64,000 nucleotides of DNA from Andreprevotia chitinilytica DSM 18519 (GTDB lineage: Bacteria > Pseudomonadota > Gammaproteobacteria > Burkholderiales > Chitinibacteraceae), in NCBI RefSeq assembly GCF_000711875.1, contig NZ_JONM01000001.1, positions 413,934 through 477,933 of the forward strand. Reading direction: 5' to 3'. Below are positions 27,610 through 36,015 of the stretch, one piece after another; the stretch's first letter is position 1; each line of letters opens with the position of its first letter. Under the pieces are notes generated by a model that saw only the letters and a program-made list of their open reading frames with translations, searched no databases and was not told the origin of the DNA. The translations under genes and the position numbers were made by a program.

Positions 27610-28068
27610 CTATTTCAGTGTCTGCACGAAACTCAGGACGGCATCGACATGGCCCGGCACCTTCACGCCGCGCCACTCCTTCACGATCTTGCCCTCCTTA
27701 TCAATGACGAAAGTGCTGCGCTCTACGCCGCGCACCTGTTTGCCATACATGTTCTTCATCTTCATCACGCCGAAGGCCGCGCACAGCGTTTCATCCGGAT
27801 CACTGATCAACTCGAACGGGAAACACTGCTTTTCCTTGAACCCCTCGTGCGATTTCACGCTGTCGCGACTCACGCCAAAGACCTTGACCCCGGCGGCATC
27901 GAACTCGGCATGCTTGATGCGGAAGTCGTTGCCTTCGGTGGTGCAGCCCGGCGTGTTGTCCTTGGGGTAGAAGTAGAGAATGAAAGCCTGACCTTTCAGT
28001 TGCGAGGGATCGAACGTTTGACCACTGGTCATCGGCAGAACGACAGCCGGGCAGGGTTGGTTGAGCAT
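27610..28068 (-). CDS. bcp: Thiol peroxidase Bcp/PrxQ
   Basis: 152 aa cytoplasmic peroxiredoxin that reduces hydrogen peroxide and organic hydroperoxides. The peroxidatic cysteine is Cys42 in DNTPGCTTEGNDFR. The resolving cysteine five residues later, present in E. coli Bcp, is replaced by Asn47, so this is the one-Cys (or alternative resolving Cys) type. Cys82 and Cys96 are other candidates. The fold motif FILYFYPKDNTPGC and the late STFVIDKEGKI are standard. Its terminator follows directly. Confidence 0.93.
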   Translation of the reverse strand: MLNQPCPAVVLPMTSGQTFDPSQLKGQAFILYFYPKDNTPGCTTEGNDFRIKHAEFDAAGVKVFGVSRDSVKSHEGFKEKQCFPFELISDPDETLCAAFGVMKMKNMYGKQVRGVERSTFVIDKEGKIVKEWRGVKVPGHVDAVLSFVQTLK

Positions 28069-28101
28069 TGCTTGTTGTTACTCCCAAAATGAGCGCCCCG
28101 T

Positions 28102-28206
28102 AGAGCGACTCACAAAACCCGCTGGGCTAGGCGTGCGAAACGCAGACAGTACTCACTGTACGGCAAGTGAGCACAACAACGTCCAGCGGGTTTTGTGAGT
28201 CGCTCT
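28102..28206. repeat. Inverted repeat with perfect 24-bp arms
   Basis: AGAGCGACTCACAAAACCCG... at 28102-28125 is mirrored exactly at 28183-28206. The core holds a smaller hairpin (CTCACTGTACGGCAAGTGAG). It lies between divergent bcp and dcd, upstream of the dcd promoter region. Confidence 0.85.
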
Positions 28207-28250
28207 TGAGTTGATTCTCGGCAAATGTGCCGCTCTCGGCAAGGCGCAGT

Positions 28251-28256
28251 TACAAT
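28251..28256 (+). promoter_or_regulatory. Predicted -10 element of dcd
   Basis: TACAAT 33 bp upstream of the dcd ATG. No good -35 is seen at the expected distance. Confidence 0.4.
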
Positions 28257-28288
28257 ACGCAGCAAATTTTGAAAATGGTGTGACAACG

Positions 28289-28864
28289 ATGAGTATCAAG
28301 AGCGACCGGTGGATTCGCCGCATGGCGGAAGAACAGCAGATGATCGAGCCGTTCGAGCCAGGGCAGGTGCGCTATGTGAATGACCAGAAGATCGTCTCCT
28401 ATGGCACATCGAGCTACGGCTACGATATCCGTTGTGCGGATGAATTCAAGGTCTTCACCAACCTCAATTCCACCATCGTTGACCCGAAAAACTTCGACGA
28501 AAACAGCTTTGTCGACGTGTCTGGCAAGGGTTACTGCATCATTCCGCCGAATTCGTTCGCCTTGGCCCGCACCGTCGAATACTTCCGCATCCCCCGCAAT
28601 GTGCTGACCGTTTGCCTGGGCAAATCGACCTACGCCCGCTGCGGCATCATCGTGAACGTGACGCCGTTCGAGCCGGAATGGGAAGGCTACGTGACGTTGG
28701 AATTTTCCAACACCACGCCGCTGCCAGCGAAAATCTATGCCAACGAAGGTGTGGCGCAAGTGTTGTTTTTAGAGGCAGATGCCGACGATATCTGTGAAAC
28801 CAGCTACCGCGATCGCGGTGGCAAGTATCAGGGGCAAGTGGGTGTAACGCTGCCAAAGACCTGA
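28289..28864 (+). CDS. dcd: dCTP deaminase
   Basis: 192 aa, close to the E. coli Dcd length. It deaminates dCTP to dUTP to supply dTMP synthesis. Recognisable are [50 protein letters not shown] and the catalytic Glu in [14 protein letters not shown], ending in [11 protein letters not shown]. The ATG at 28289 matches the family start; the longer frame upstream is not conserved. It is followed by a strong intrinsic terminator. Confidence 0.96.
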   Translation: MSIKSDRWIRRMAEEQQMIEPFEPGQVRYVNDQKIVSYGTSSYGYDIRCADEFKVFTNLNSTIVDPKNFDENSFVDVSGKGYCIIPPNSFALARTVEYFRIPRNVLTVCLGKSTYARCGIIVNVTPFEPEWEGYVTLEFSNTTPLPAKIYANEGVAQVLFLEADADDICETSYRDRGGKYQGQVGVTLPKT

Positions 28865-28888
28865 TTTTGATGCCGACGTGAGAACTGA

Positions 28889-28917
28889 AAAGGGCCGCAA
28901 ACATTGCGGCCCTTTTT
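28889..28917 (+). terminator. Intrinsic terminator of dcd
   Basis: AGGGCCGCAA (28891-28900), loop ACA, TTGCGGCCCT (28904-28913) and T run. Confidence 0.92.
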
Positions 28918-28941
28918 CATTGCTGGTTGGTGTGTGTCAGA

Positions 28942-29451
28942 TCACCGGGATGCGTTGACAACAATCGTGCCCGCAATCAGGTCATGCAGGCAGCGGCGGT
29001 TGCCGCGGAAGATGAACATCACGTCGATCAGCGATGCGAGCTTGCCCACAAACGGAATCAAGCCGCACAGGTGGATGATCAGATAGCGTTTGGCGATCAA
29101 CGGCAGGAATTCGGGCTTCTCACCATCCAGTGTGACGATCTTGATCTTCAGCACGCGCTTGCCAACGGTCTGGCCATAGCGGTTCAGCAAATAGCCGTGC
29201 ACGAGCACGAAGCCGACAAACCCAAATGCGCCGATCAGCAAGAGCTGTGAGAACGGCGGTTGCTGGCCTTGCGCGGCGGCGGCCCAGATGCCCGCAAACC
29301 AGAAATACGGGGCGACCAGCGCGAAGCCGATGAGTCCATCGATGAGCGCTGCGGCGAACCGGTTTCCTCGGCTGGCCAGCGTCAATTCACCATCGGCGGA
29401 TTCTTCCAGATCGGTTTGCGTCGGGGCGTACGGGTTGAGTGGTGTGTCCAT
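28942..29451 (-). CDS. RDD family membrane protein
   Basis: 169 aa membrane protein with three hydrophobic segments and the RDD pattern: Arg-Phe-Ala-Ala near RGNRFAAALIDGLIG, then GQTVGKRVLKIKIV and CLHDLIAGTIVV. RDD proteins are small, poorly understood inner-membrane proteins, some linked to ion transport. It is 18 bp downstream of the carbonic anhydrase gene and probably cotranscribed with it. Confidence 0.88.
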   Translation of the reverse strand: MDTPLNPYAPTQTDLEESADGELTLASRGNRFAAALIDGLIGFALVAPYFWFAGIWAAAAQGQQPPFSQLLLIGAFGFVGFVLVHGYLLNRYGQTVGKRVLKIKIVTLDGEKPEFLPLIAKRYLIIHLCGLIPFVGKLASLIDVMFIFRGNRRCLHDLIAGTIVVNASR

Positions 29452-29469
29452 GCTTGTATGCTCGTGGGA

Positions 29470-30231
29470 TTAATCCACCTCGATGATCTCACGCCCGTTC
29501 AACGGCTGCACCGGGCGTTGATTGTGGTAGTAGAACTTGCGCATGGCCTGCAGCTGCGCCTTGCTGATGCTGACCGGCTGCTTGAGTTCGATCCAGGTCA
29601 CGCCTTCGCTGCAAGGCGGCGTGGTCAACGAGCCGGAGTAGGTGTAATAGCCGCGTTGTTCCGGTAGCAGTCCGCTCGGGTCGACCAGGATGTCATCGAT
29701 ATGGGTATGTTCATTTACCTTGGCCGGCATGTGCGCCAACAGTGTTTGCAGCGCTGGATTGGCTTGTTTACCCACTTTGAATTGCACGGCGACGACGAGC
29801 ATCTTGCCGTTGGCATCGGCGTGCACCAGATGCACATCCAGCGGGCTGGCCTTGCCGGCAAAGCGCTCTTCGCCCGGCGAATGGAAATGGAATTGCACCA
29901 GTTGGTAGCTGGTATCGCCCAAGGTCACGCTGTCCTTGCCCGGCTCGGCAACGAATTGCATGGCGTGGCCGGTATTCAGCAGATCGAGTGGCATTGCGGC
30001 GTAATGAAACTGGATGCGTGAGAAGGAGTCGGGTGCCTTCTTCGCTTTGAAGATATTGATTGGCGATTCGGCGCGGCCCGCTTCGCAGGTGTGGAAATCT
30101 TTGCTGATTGCGCCCCAATGCGCGGGGCCTTCTTCACCGGAGTAAGTCCAGTGCGCGGCATGCGGGGCGTCGGTGGCTGCCGCAAAACCGGATGCAAGTG
30201 CGATCAGCAGAATGATGGATTTCAATTTCAT
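29470..30231 (-). CDS. Periplasmic alpha-type carbonic anhydrase
   Basis: 253 aa with a signal peptide (cleaved near residue 20). It interconverts CO2 and bicarbonate in the periplasm. Zinc ligands are His115, His117 and His134 in LVQFHFHSPGEE and DVHLVH; Glu121 belongs to the proton network. Cys49 and Cys207 form the usual disulfide (FHTCEAG and TTPPCSEGV). The length fits bacterial alpha-class enzymes. It leads a probable two-gene operon with the RDD gene. Confidence 0.94.
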   Translation of the reverse strand: MKLKSIILLIALASGFAAATDAPHAAHWTYSGEEGPAHWGAISKDFHTCEAGRAESPINIFKAKKAPDSFSRIQFHYAAMPLDLLNTGHAMQFVAEPGKDSVTLGDTSYQLVQFHFHSPGEERFAGKASPLDVHLVHADANGKMLVVAVQFKVGKQANPALQTLLAHMPAKVNEHTHIDDILVDPSGLLPEQRGYYTYSGSLTTPPCSEGVTWIELKQPVSISKAQLQAMRKFYYHNQRPVQPLNGREIIEVD

Positions 30232-30437
30232 GGGGCACCTCTATATTTGTGAGCGATTGTCGCTGGCCAGCCATTCATAACGGCGGCAAAACGCCGTATT
30301 CTCTGTGTCCAGCCTGTTAGAGCCAAATAGGCGCGGACTGAATTCCACGTCGCCCGTTGTTAGCTAATTGGGCGGCTTCAAATATCGAACGCGGCGCCTT
30401 ACCGCCAAGATACCCATCTGAACACAAGGATTAGCTC

Positions 30438-31481
30438 ATGAGCTATGTCGCCTCCCCATCCCGTTACGCTGATATGGTTTACCGCTTCTGCGGCAAGAGT
30501 GGCCTGCAGTTGCCGGCTTTGTCGCTGGGTCTGTGGCATAACTTTGGCGATACCGTGCCGGTCGCCCGTCAGCGTGAAATGCTGCACACCGCGTTCGACC
30601 TCGGCATTACGCATTTCGACCTCGCCAACAACTACGGTGTGCCGTTCGGCAGTGCGGAAACCAATTTCGGCCGCATCCTGCGCGAAGACTTCAAGCCATA
30701 TCGCGATGAGCTGATCATCTCGACCAAGGCCGGCTGGGACATGTGGCCAGGCCCGTACGGGCAGGGTGGCGGTTCGCGCAAGTACGTGCTGGCGAGTCTG
30801 GATCAAAGCCTGCAGCGCCTGGGCCTCGATTACGTAGATATCTTCTATTCGCACCGATTCGACCCGGATACCCCGCTGGAAGAAACCGCCGGCGCACTGG
30901 CAACCGCTGTGCAGCAAGGCAAGGCGCTGTACGTGGGCATTTCGTCGTATTCGCCCGGCAAGACGCTGGAAATGGCCGCGCTGCTGCGGGAATGGAAAGT
31001 GCCGCTGCTGATTCACCAGCCGTCGTACAACATGCTGAATCGTTGGGTAGAAGGCGAGCTGCTCGGCACGCTGGGGCAGCAAGGCATCGGCTGCATTACC
31101 TTCACGGCACTCGCCCAAGGCATCCTGTCGGACAAATACCTCGGCGGCATCCCTGACAGCGCACGGGTCAACCAGCCGGGCGGTGGCTCGCTGCAGCGTG
31201 ACCACCTCAACGAAAGCACCATCGCCCGCGTGCGTGCCCTGAACGACATCGCCAAGCGGCGTGGCCAGAGTCTGGCGCAGATGGCGCTGGCTTGGGTGCT
31301 GCGCAATCCGGAAGTGACCACTACGCTGATCGGCGCCAGCAGTGCCGAACAGATTCGCGAGAATGTCGCCGCGCTGCAAAACCTCAACTTCAGTACCGAG
31401 GAACTGGCCGAGATCGACAAGTACGCAGTCGAAAGCGGCATCAACTTGTGGGAAAAGCCTTCTACCGATCAGCACGTTTGA
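30438..31481 (+). CDS. gpr: Aldo/keto reductase, L-glyceraldehyde 3-phosphate reductase type
   Basis: 347 aa cytoplasmic NADPH-dependent reductase resembling E. coli YghZ/Gpr. The catalytic tetrad is Asp61 and Tyr66 (FDLANNYG), Lys97 (ISTKAGW) and His139 (FYSHRFD). The YghZ-like loop GPYGQGGGSRKY and the C-terminal cofactor region TLIGASSAEQIRENV are present. Detoxification of methylglyoxal-type aldehydes is a known role of the family. AAGGA lies upstream of the ATG, and a terminator-like hairpin follows at 31519-31541. Confidence 0.9.
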   Translation: MSYVASPSRYADMVYRFCGKSGLQLPALSLGLWHNFGDTVPVARQREMLHTAFDLGITHFDLANNYGVPFGSAETNFGRILREDFKPYRDELIISTKAGWDMWPGPYGQGGGSRKYVLASLDQSLQRLGLDYVDIFYSHRFDPDTPLEETAGALATAVQQGKALYVGISSYSPGKTLEMAALLREWKVPLLIHQPSYNMLNRWVEGELLGTLGQQGIGCITFTALAQGILSDKYLGGIPDSARVNQPGGGSLQRDHLNESTIARVRALNDIAKRRGQSLAQMALAWVLRNPEVTTTLIGASSAEQIRENVAALQNLNFSTEELAEIDKYAVESGINLWEKPSTDQHV

Positions 31482-31518
31482 TCGCGTGCCGGTGTAGAAA
31501 AAAGCAGTGCTTTGGCGT

Positions 31519-31545
31519 GGGGCGGTTGAATCAACCGCCCCATTT
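31519..31545 (+). terminator. Terminator-like hairpin after the aldo/keto reductase
   Basis: GGGGCGGTT (31519-31527), loop GAATC, AACCGCCCC (31533-31541), then ATTTTC. Confidence 0.75.
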
Positions 31546-31671
31546 TCAATTGGAGTCCAGATCGGAATTCGTGTGCCAAGCCTTGCTACATAAGGGATCA
31601 GGGCCAACCGTATCCCCAGCGCAACAAACTTGCTGCACTTGTGCTTGCATTCAAAATGACGTTGCACTAGC

Positions 31672-31693
31672 ATATAGAACGTTCGTTCTATAT
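31672..31693 (+). promoter_or_regulatory. Perfect 9-bp inverted repeat upstream of a small hypothetical gene
   Basis: ATATAGAAC (31672-31680), spacer GTTC, GTTCTATAT (31685-31693). It ends 10 bases before the ATG at 31704. It could be an operator or an mRNA hairpin gating the ribosome-binding site GGAG. Confidence 0.55.
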
Positions 31694-31703
31694 GGAGTTG
31701 GTC

Positions 31704-31976
31704 ATGTCATACACCCCACGTTTTCGTTTTTCCGAATCAGCTGCCGTTCGCAAACATGTATTGCGAGTCCCCACCGAACTCATCGAACACCTCATCCGTC
31801 AGCCGGCAGGCGCATCGACCGGCATGCGCTGGCTGCAGACTGCTGACTTGGCCGAGTTGAGCGAATCGATCCAGGTCGAAGGCCGCCGCCTGCTGGGCAT
31901 GTACGTCTACGTGGATGACGCCGGCACCGTGACCGAAATCGGCATCGATCGGGCCGGCGTGGGGTTACTGCATTGA
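31704..31976 (+). CDS. Small hypothetical protein
   Basis: 90 aa, soluble, no signal peptide, no family I recognise. It is rich in Arg at the N-terminus (SYTPRFRFSESAAVRKHVLRV) and ends in a strand-rich segment (MYVYVDDAGTVTEIGID). GGAG sits 8 bases before the ATG at 31704, and the alternative ATG at 31692 would overlap the hairpin. A strong terminator follows, so the gene forms its own transcription unit. Function unknown. Confidence 0.6.
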   Translation: MSYTPRFRFSESAAVRKHVLRVPTELIEHLIRQPAGASTGMRWLQTADLAELSESIQVEGRRLLGMYVYVDDAGTVTEIGIDRAGVGLLH

Positions 31977-32023
31977 TGGCTCATCATGTTGATGCCGGCA
32001 TGCGCACTCTCGATCGTTTCAAC

Positions 32024-32053
32024 AAAAAGCCCTGACATTGGTCAGGGCTTTTT
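32024..32053. terminator. Intrinsic terminator, bidirectional
   Basis: AAAAAGCCCTGAC (32024-32036), loop ATTG, GTCAGGGCTTTTT (32041-32053). It serves the small hypothetical gene on the plus strand and the end of the cobO-cobB-bluB block on the minus strand. Confidence 0.93.
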
Positions 32054-32066
32054 GTTTGCCGGTGAA

Positions 32067-32723
32067 TCACACAACCGGTGGTTCAGCGGCCTGCCAGTAG
32101 TTCTCGAACACCAGCTCTTCCAATGGTTGGCGTGTGGCCCATTTTTCCTGTTCCAGCATTGGCTTCTCATAAAACTCGCTGACGTGCCCCAGGCACAACA
32201 CGGCGACGGGTTTCGCACCGGCGGGCAGCTGCAACAACTCGGCAAGCCGTTCTGGATCGAACAGCGATACCCAGCCCATGCCGATGCCTTCAGCGCGGGC
32301 CACCAGCCAGAGGTTCTGGATCGCACAAGCGACCGAGGCCAAGTCCATTTCCGGCAAGGTACGCCGGCCGAAGATGTGCCGCTCGCGGCCATCCATCAGT
32401 GATGCGACCAGCAGCTCGCCACAGTCCTTGATGCCTTCCACTTTCAGCCGCATGAATTCCGCCTGCCGCACGCCAAGCGCTTCTGCCGTGCGCTGCCGTT
32501 CCTCATCGACCAGCGCGTGAATGCGATTGCGCAGCTCAGAATTCGTGATGCGGATAAAGCGCCACGGCTGCATATAACCCACGCTGGGTGCCAGATGCGC
32601 CGCGTGCAATAGCCGCTCCAACAGGGCCGGATCGATTGGATCGGGGCGGAAGTGGCGCATGTCGCGACGCTCGCGGATGGCGCGGTAGACCGCGGCGATT
32701 TCAGGATCGGTGAAGCGGTTCAT
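32067..32723 (-). CDS. bluB: 5,6-dimethylbenzimidazole synthase BluB
   Basis: 218 aa flavin-dependent enzyme that breaks down reduced FMN with oxygen to make 5,6-dimethylbenzimidazole, the lower ligand of cobalamin. Nitroreductase-like fold with the BluB-specific RRDMRHFRPDPI, HLAPSVGYMQPWRFIRI, and DLASVACAIQNLWLVARAEGIGMGWVSLF. The requirement for oxygen marks an aerobic lower-ligand route. The start overlaps the cobB stop (ATGA), and the gene ends the block at a strong terminator. Confidence 0.93.
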   Translation of the reverse strand: MNRFTDPEIAAVYRAIRERRDMRHFRPDPIDPALLERLLHAAHLAPSVGYMQPWRFIRITNSELRNRIHALVDEERQRTAEALGVRQAEFMRLKVEGIKDCGELLVASLMDGRERHIFGRRTLPEMDLASVACAIQNLWLVARAEGIGMGWVSLFDPERLAELLQLPAGAKPVAVLCLGHVSEFYEKPMLEQEKWATRQPLEELVFENYWQAAEPPVV

Positions 32724-34042
32724 GGTGTATTGCTTGGAAGAGTGCTGGGCTGGAACAACGCTGCAGTGGCAACGGGATTGGACGGGAAATACAAGTGCAG
32801 ATAGCTGGCGAGCAGGCTGCCATGCCGGTAAATCGGCTCGCCCGGCGCAGAGCCGCTGGCGCGTTGGGCGCGTGCGACCGGCTGCAGCGGCGTCTGGATA
32901 CTGGAGTAGTGGAAGGCATGACCGCGCAGTTCGCCACCCGGCAATTGCGCCGATTGCAGCCCCAGCCCGGCCAGCTTGCGCTGCAGCGTGGCGTCACCCG
33001 GCAGCAGCCCAAGCATCTCGCCGTGTTGGCCGTGCGCATCGGTCAGCGAATCCAGTAGATAAAGCATGCCGCCACATTCGGCGTAGAGCGGTTTGCCTTG
33101 CACAACATGCTGGCGCAGCGCGGCTTTCATCGATTGATTGGCCGTCAGCTGTGCCAGATGCAATTCCGGGTAGCCGCCCGGCAGATAGATGGCATCGGCA
33201 TCGGGCAGATGCGCGTCGGTCAGCGGAGAGAAAAACGCCAGCTCTGCGCCCAGCGCGGCCAGTAATTCCAGATTGGCCGGATAGATAAAGGAAAAGGCCC
33301 GGTCGCGGGCAATGGCGATGCGCACGCCAGTCAGCAACTGCGGAATCGGCACGCTGCTTGCCGGTGTGAATGCCACTGACGGCGGCAGATTCGTCAGCGT
33401 GGTTTGAGCGATTTGCGCCGCTGCGCTTTGCAGGCGTATTTCCAGATCATCGATTTCCTGTGCCTGCACCAAGCCCAGATGCCGCTCAGGCAAGGCCATG
33501 GCGTCGTCGCGGTAAACCATGCCCAAGCAACGCAGGGAGTCGGGCAGGGCGGCGGTCAGCATCTCGGCATGGCGGGCGCTGGCGACACGATTGGCGAGCA
33601 CACCGTAAAACGGCAAGCCGGGCCGAAAGCTCGCCAGCCCGTGCGCGATGGCGGCAAAGGTCTGCGCCATGCCGGTGGTATCGACTACTGCAACGACCGG
33701 AACGCCGAACGCCTGGGCCAGATCAGCGCTGGACGGCGTGCCGTCAAACAGCCCCATGCTGCCTTCGATCAGGATCAGGTCGGCGTCCCCGACCGCGTCA
33801 TGGAGCTTTTGCCGGCAATCGGCCTCGCCCGTCATCCATAGATCAAGCGAATACACCGGCTGGCCGCTGGCCTGCTCAAGAATGTACGGATCGAGAAAAT
33901 CCGGCCCGGTCTTGAACACGCGCACGCGGCGGCCTTGATCGCGGTGATAGCGTGCCAGCCCGGCCGTCAGCGTGGTCTTGCCCTGATGCGAGGCGGGCGC
34001 AGTGAGGAACAGCGCCGGGCAGTGGCGCGCAGCTGCCGACAT
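32720..34042 (-). CDS. cobB: Cobyrinic (hydrogenobyrinic) acid a,c-diamide synthase
   Basis: 440 aa glutamine-dependent amidotransferase that amidates side chains a and c of the corrin ring. The N-terminal ATP-binding domain has the P-loop-like APASHQGKTTLTAGL, the central part carries EGSMGLFDG, and a class I glutaminase-like C-terminal domain carries nucleophile Cys323 (YAECGGMLYLLD) and a late His (SYLHLYF). ATG at 34042 overlaps the cobO stop. Whether the substrate contains cobalt (CbiA) or not (CobB) depends on which route operates here. Confidence 0.92.
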   Translation of the reverse strand: MSAAARHCPALFLTAPASHQGKTTLTAGLARYHRDQGRRVRVFKTGPDFLDPYILEQASGQPVYSLDLWMTGEADCRQKLHDAVGDADLILIEGSMGLFDGTPSSADLAQAFGVPVVAVVDTTGMAQTFAAIAHGLASFRPGLPFYGVLANRVASARHAEMLTAALPDSLRCLGMVYRDDAMALPERHLGLVQAQEIDDLEIRLQSAAAQIAQTTLTNLPPSVAFTPASSVPIPQLLTGVRIAIARDRAFSFIYPANLELLAALGAELAFFSPLTDAHLPDADAIYLPGGYPELHLAQLTANQSMKAALRQHVVQGKPLYAECGGMLYLLDSLTDAHGQHGEMLGLLPGDATLQRKLAGLGLQSAQLPGGELRGHAFHYSSIQTPLQPVARAQRASGSAPGEPIYRHGSLLASYLHLYFPSNPVATAALFQPSTLPSNTP

Positions 34043-34644
34043 CAAAACTCGACTCCCTGCTGCGCCTTGATGCCTTGCTCATGGTATGGGTGCTTGACCA
34101 GCTTCATCTCGGTCACCAGATCAGCCGCTTCTATCAGCGCATCCGGCGCGTGACGGCCAGTGACGACAATGTGCAGCATTGCCGGGCGAGCCTTGAACAC
34201 GGCCAACACCTCATCCAGCGGCAGATAGTCATACTTGAGCACGATGTTCAGCTCATCGAGGATCACCATCTGGTAATCGCCGCTCTCGATCATGCGGCGT
34301 GCTTCATCCCAGCCCTTGCGTGCCGTGGCGACATCGCGCTCGCGATCCTGCGTATTCCAGGTGTAGCCGTCGCCCATCGTGTGGAAGTCGCAATTGTCGA
34401 AGCCACCCAACAGATCGCGCTCCGCCGTGTGCAAGGCGCCCTTGATGAACTGCACCACGCCCAGTCGCATGCCATGCCCAACCGTGCGCAGGCCCATGCC
34501 GAACGCGGCGCTGCTCTTGCCCTTGCCGGTGCCGGTGTGGACGATCAGCAGGCCTTTTTCCAGCGTGGCGGCGGCTTTTTTCTTCTCAAAGCCTTCCTTG
34601 CGCCGTTCGGTCATGCGTTGGTGGGATGTTTCATCGGTTTTCAT
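34042..34644 (-). CDS. cobO: Cob(I)yrinic acid a,c-diamide adenosyltransferase (BtuR/CobO type)
   Basis: 200 aa enzyme transferring the adenosyl group from ATP to cob(I)alamin precursors. The P-loop is IVHTGTGKGKSSAAFG; DELNIVLKYDYL and VVTGRHAPDALIEAADLVTEM are characteristic of the family. The ATG at 34644 follows AAGGAT. The longer frame upstream runs into a repeat and is not conserved. First gene of the cobO-cobB-bluB block, with ATGA-type overlaps to both followers. Confidence 0.94.
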   Translation of the reverse strand: MKTDETSHQRMTERRKEGFEKKKAAATLEKGLLIVHTGTGKGKSSAAFGMGLRTVGHGMRLGVVQFIKGALHTAERDLLGGFDNCDFHTMGDGYTWNTQDRERDVATARKGWDEARRMIESGDYQMVILDELNIVLKYDYLPLDEVLAVFKARPAMLHIVVTGRHAPDALIEAADLVTEMKLVKHPYHEQGIKAQQGVEF

Positions 34645-34684
34645 GGGGTGATCCTTGGTTAGTACGGAACACAAAATCTTGAAC

Positions 34685-34873
34685 CACAGAGGGCACAGAG
34701 AACACAGAGGTTTCACAGAGAAAATCAAAACCGATTGAGAAGAACACCTGTAGGAGCGAGCTTGCTCGCGATGGCAATGGTGATGAATTCAATGCCGTCA
34801 TCGCGAGCAAGCTCGCTCCTACAAAAACCTTGCCTTTCTCTGTGAAACCTCTGTGTTCTCTGTGCCCTCTGTG
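34685..34873. repeat. Two nested perfect inverted repeats
   Basis: The outer arms of 39 bp (34685-34723 and 34835-34873) are built from CACAGAG-type units. The inner arms of 22 bp (34750-34771 and 34801-34822) are the GTAGGAGCGAGCTTGCTCGC repeat. Both are known types of dispersed repeat in proteobacteria; here one sits inside the other. They fill the gap between cobW and cobO. Confidence 0.88.
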
Positions 34874-34908
34874 TTTCAAGATTTACGGTTTTTTCTTGGT
34901 TTTAAGAC

Positions 34909-36015
34909 TCACCGCCAATCCGTCCCAGTCAGCAGCCGCAACTGTTCCAGCACCCGTGGCCGGCTGGGGTGGTAACCGATGAACACCAGCTGCGCCTGCC
35001 TGGCTGGCGGGGCGTCTGGCTCAACCTGCGCTTCCACCCGGCCGCGCACCGCCTGAATCAGCAACCGGCCACTATCCGCATTGGCGAAGCCCTTGATGCG
35101 CAGGATTGGTTCGGCGCGGGCGATGCTGGCGATGGCTTTGCGCAAACGCTCCGCATCCTGGATATCGGTGCTGCGCAGCATGAACGATTGCCAGCCGGGG
35201 TCTTGTTCGTGGAAGTGTTTGTGCGTGGCAAGGCCGTGGCTATGTGCGCCGATGCCGCTATGGCTGTGCCCATCCAGCAAACCTTGATTGGCTAATGGCC
35301 GTGCCGCTGCGCCTGGCATGGCCGCAATCGGGCCGTAGTGGCGGTGGCCGGTGTTGGCGGCTTCGTGCAGATGCAGCCCGAGCGTGAGCCGGGTATCCAG
35401 CTTGGCGTTGTAGGCCAGCTCGATGAAGCGGATGGTCGGCGCTAACTGGCGCACACGCGTTTCCGCATCGAGCAGCGCCGCATCATCCAAGGCATGGATC
35501 TTGTTCAGCACCACGATGTCAGCATTGCTCAACTGCTGCTCGAACAAGCGGGCGGTTGGCAAATCGGCCGCTGTGCTGTGCTGTGGCGGATCGAAATCGC
35601 CCGCCAGCAACAGCGGCGTATCGACGACCGCCAATGTGGCGTCCAGCACGAAGTAGGGCGCCAACGCCTCGCTTTGCAGGCTTTCCATCACCGCCGTGGG
35701 CAAGGCCAAGCCGGATGTTTCGATCAGCACGTGATCGATCAGGCTGCGCCGCGCCCACAGCGCCTGCATCAGTGGCAGGAAATCCGCATCGTCGCCATAG
35801 GCCACCAGCCCCTGCGACAGATCGTGGATTTCCACGCTATCAGCCCGGCCCAGCTCGCGCAGCAATGCGCCGTCGATGGAGATTTCGCCGAATTCGTTCA
35901 CCAGAATCGCCAACCGGCGCTGCGTGTTGGCGCGAATCAGGTTGGACAGCAAGGTGGTCTTGCCCGCACCGAGGAAGCCGGTGACGACGGTAACGGGGAG
36001 ACGGGGCGTACTCAT
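34909..36015 (-). CDS. cobW: CobW-type G3E GTPase without the CxCC motif
   Basis: 368 aa cytoplasmic GTPase of the COG0523/CobW family, thought to deliver cobalt for corrin synthesis. The P-loop is GFLGAGKTT (13-21), the family IETSGLALP is intact, and a His-rich loop (GHSHSGIGAHSHG, HKHFHE) precedes the C-terminal domain. The metal-binding CxCC motif that normally follows the first helix is replaced by SQGLVAYGDD, and the guanine-specificity NKxD reads NKIH. Metal may instead be held by the His-rich loop. Its start overlaps the end of... the downstream neighbour in transcription order is cobO after the nested repeats; upstream is cobJK with a 4-bp overlap. Confidence 0.85.
   Translation of the reverse strand: MSTPRLPVTVVTGFLGAGKTTLLSNLIRANTQRRLAILVNEFGEISIDGALLRELGRADSVEIHDLSQGLVAYGDDADFLPLMQALWARRSLIDHVLIETSGLALPTAVMESLQSEALAPYFVLDATLAVVDTPLLLAGDFDPPQHSTAADLPTARLFEQQLSNADIVVLNKIHALDDAALLDAETRVRQLAPTIRFIELAYNAKLDTRLTLGLHLHEAANTGHRHYGPIAAMPGAAARPLANQGLLDGHSHSGIGAHSHGLATHKHFHEQDPGWQSFMLRSTDIQDAERLRKAIASIARAEPILRIKGFANADSGRLLIQAVRGRVEAQVEPDAPPARQAQLVFIGYHPSRPRVLEQLRLLTGTDWR

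Noticed and set aside
26458-28092. Long plus-strand open frame opposite the PhoH2 and bcp genes
   Set aside because: It crosses two conserved genes and the terminator between them, with no recognisable product.
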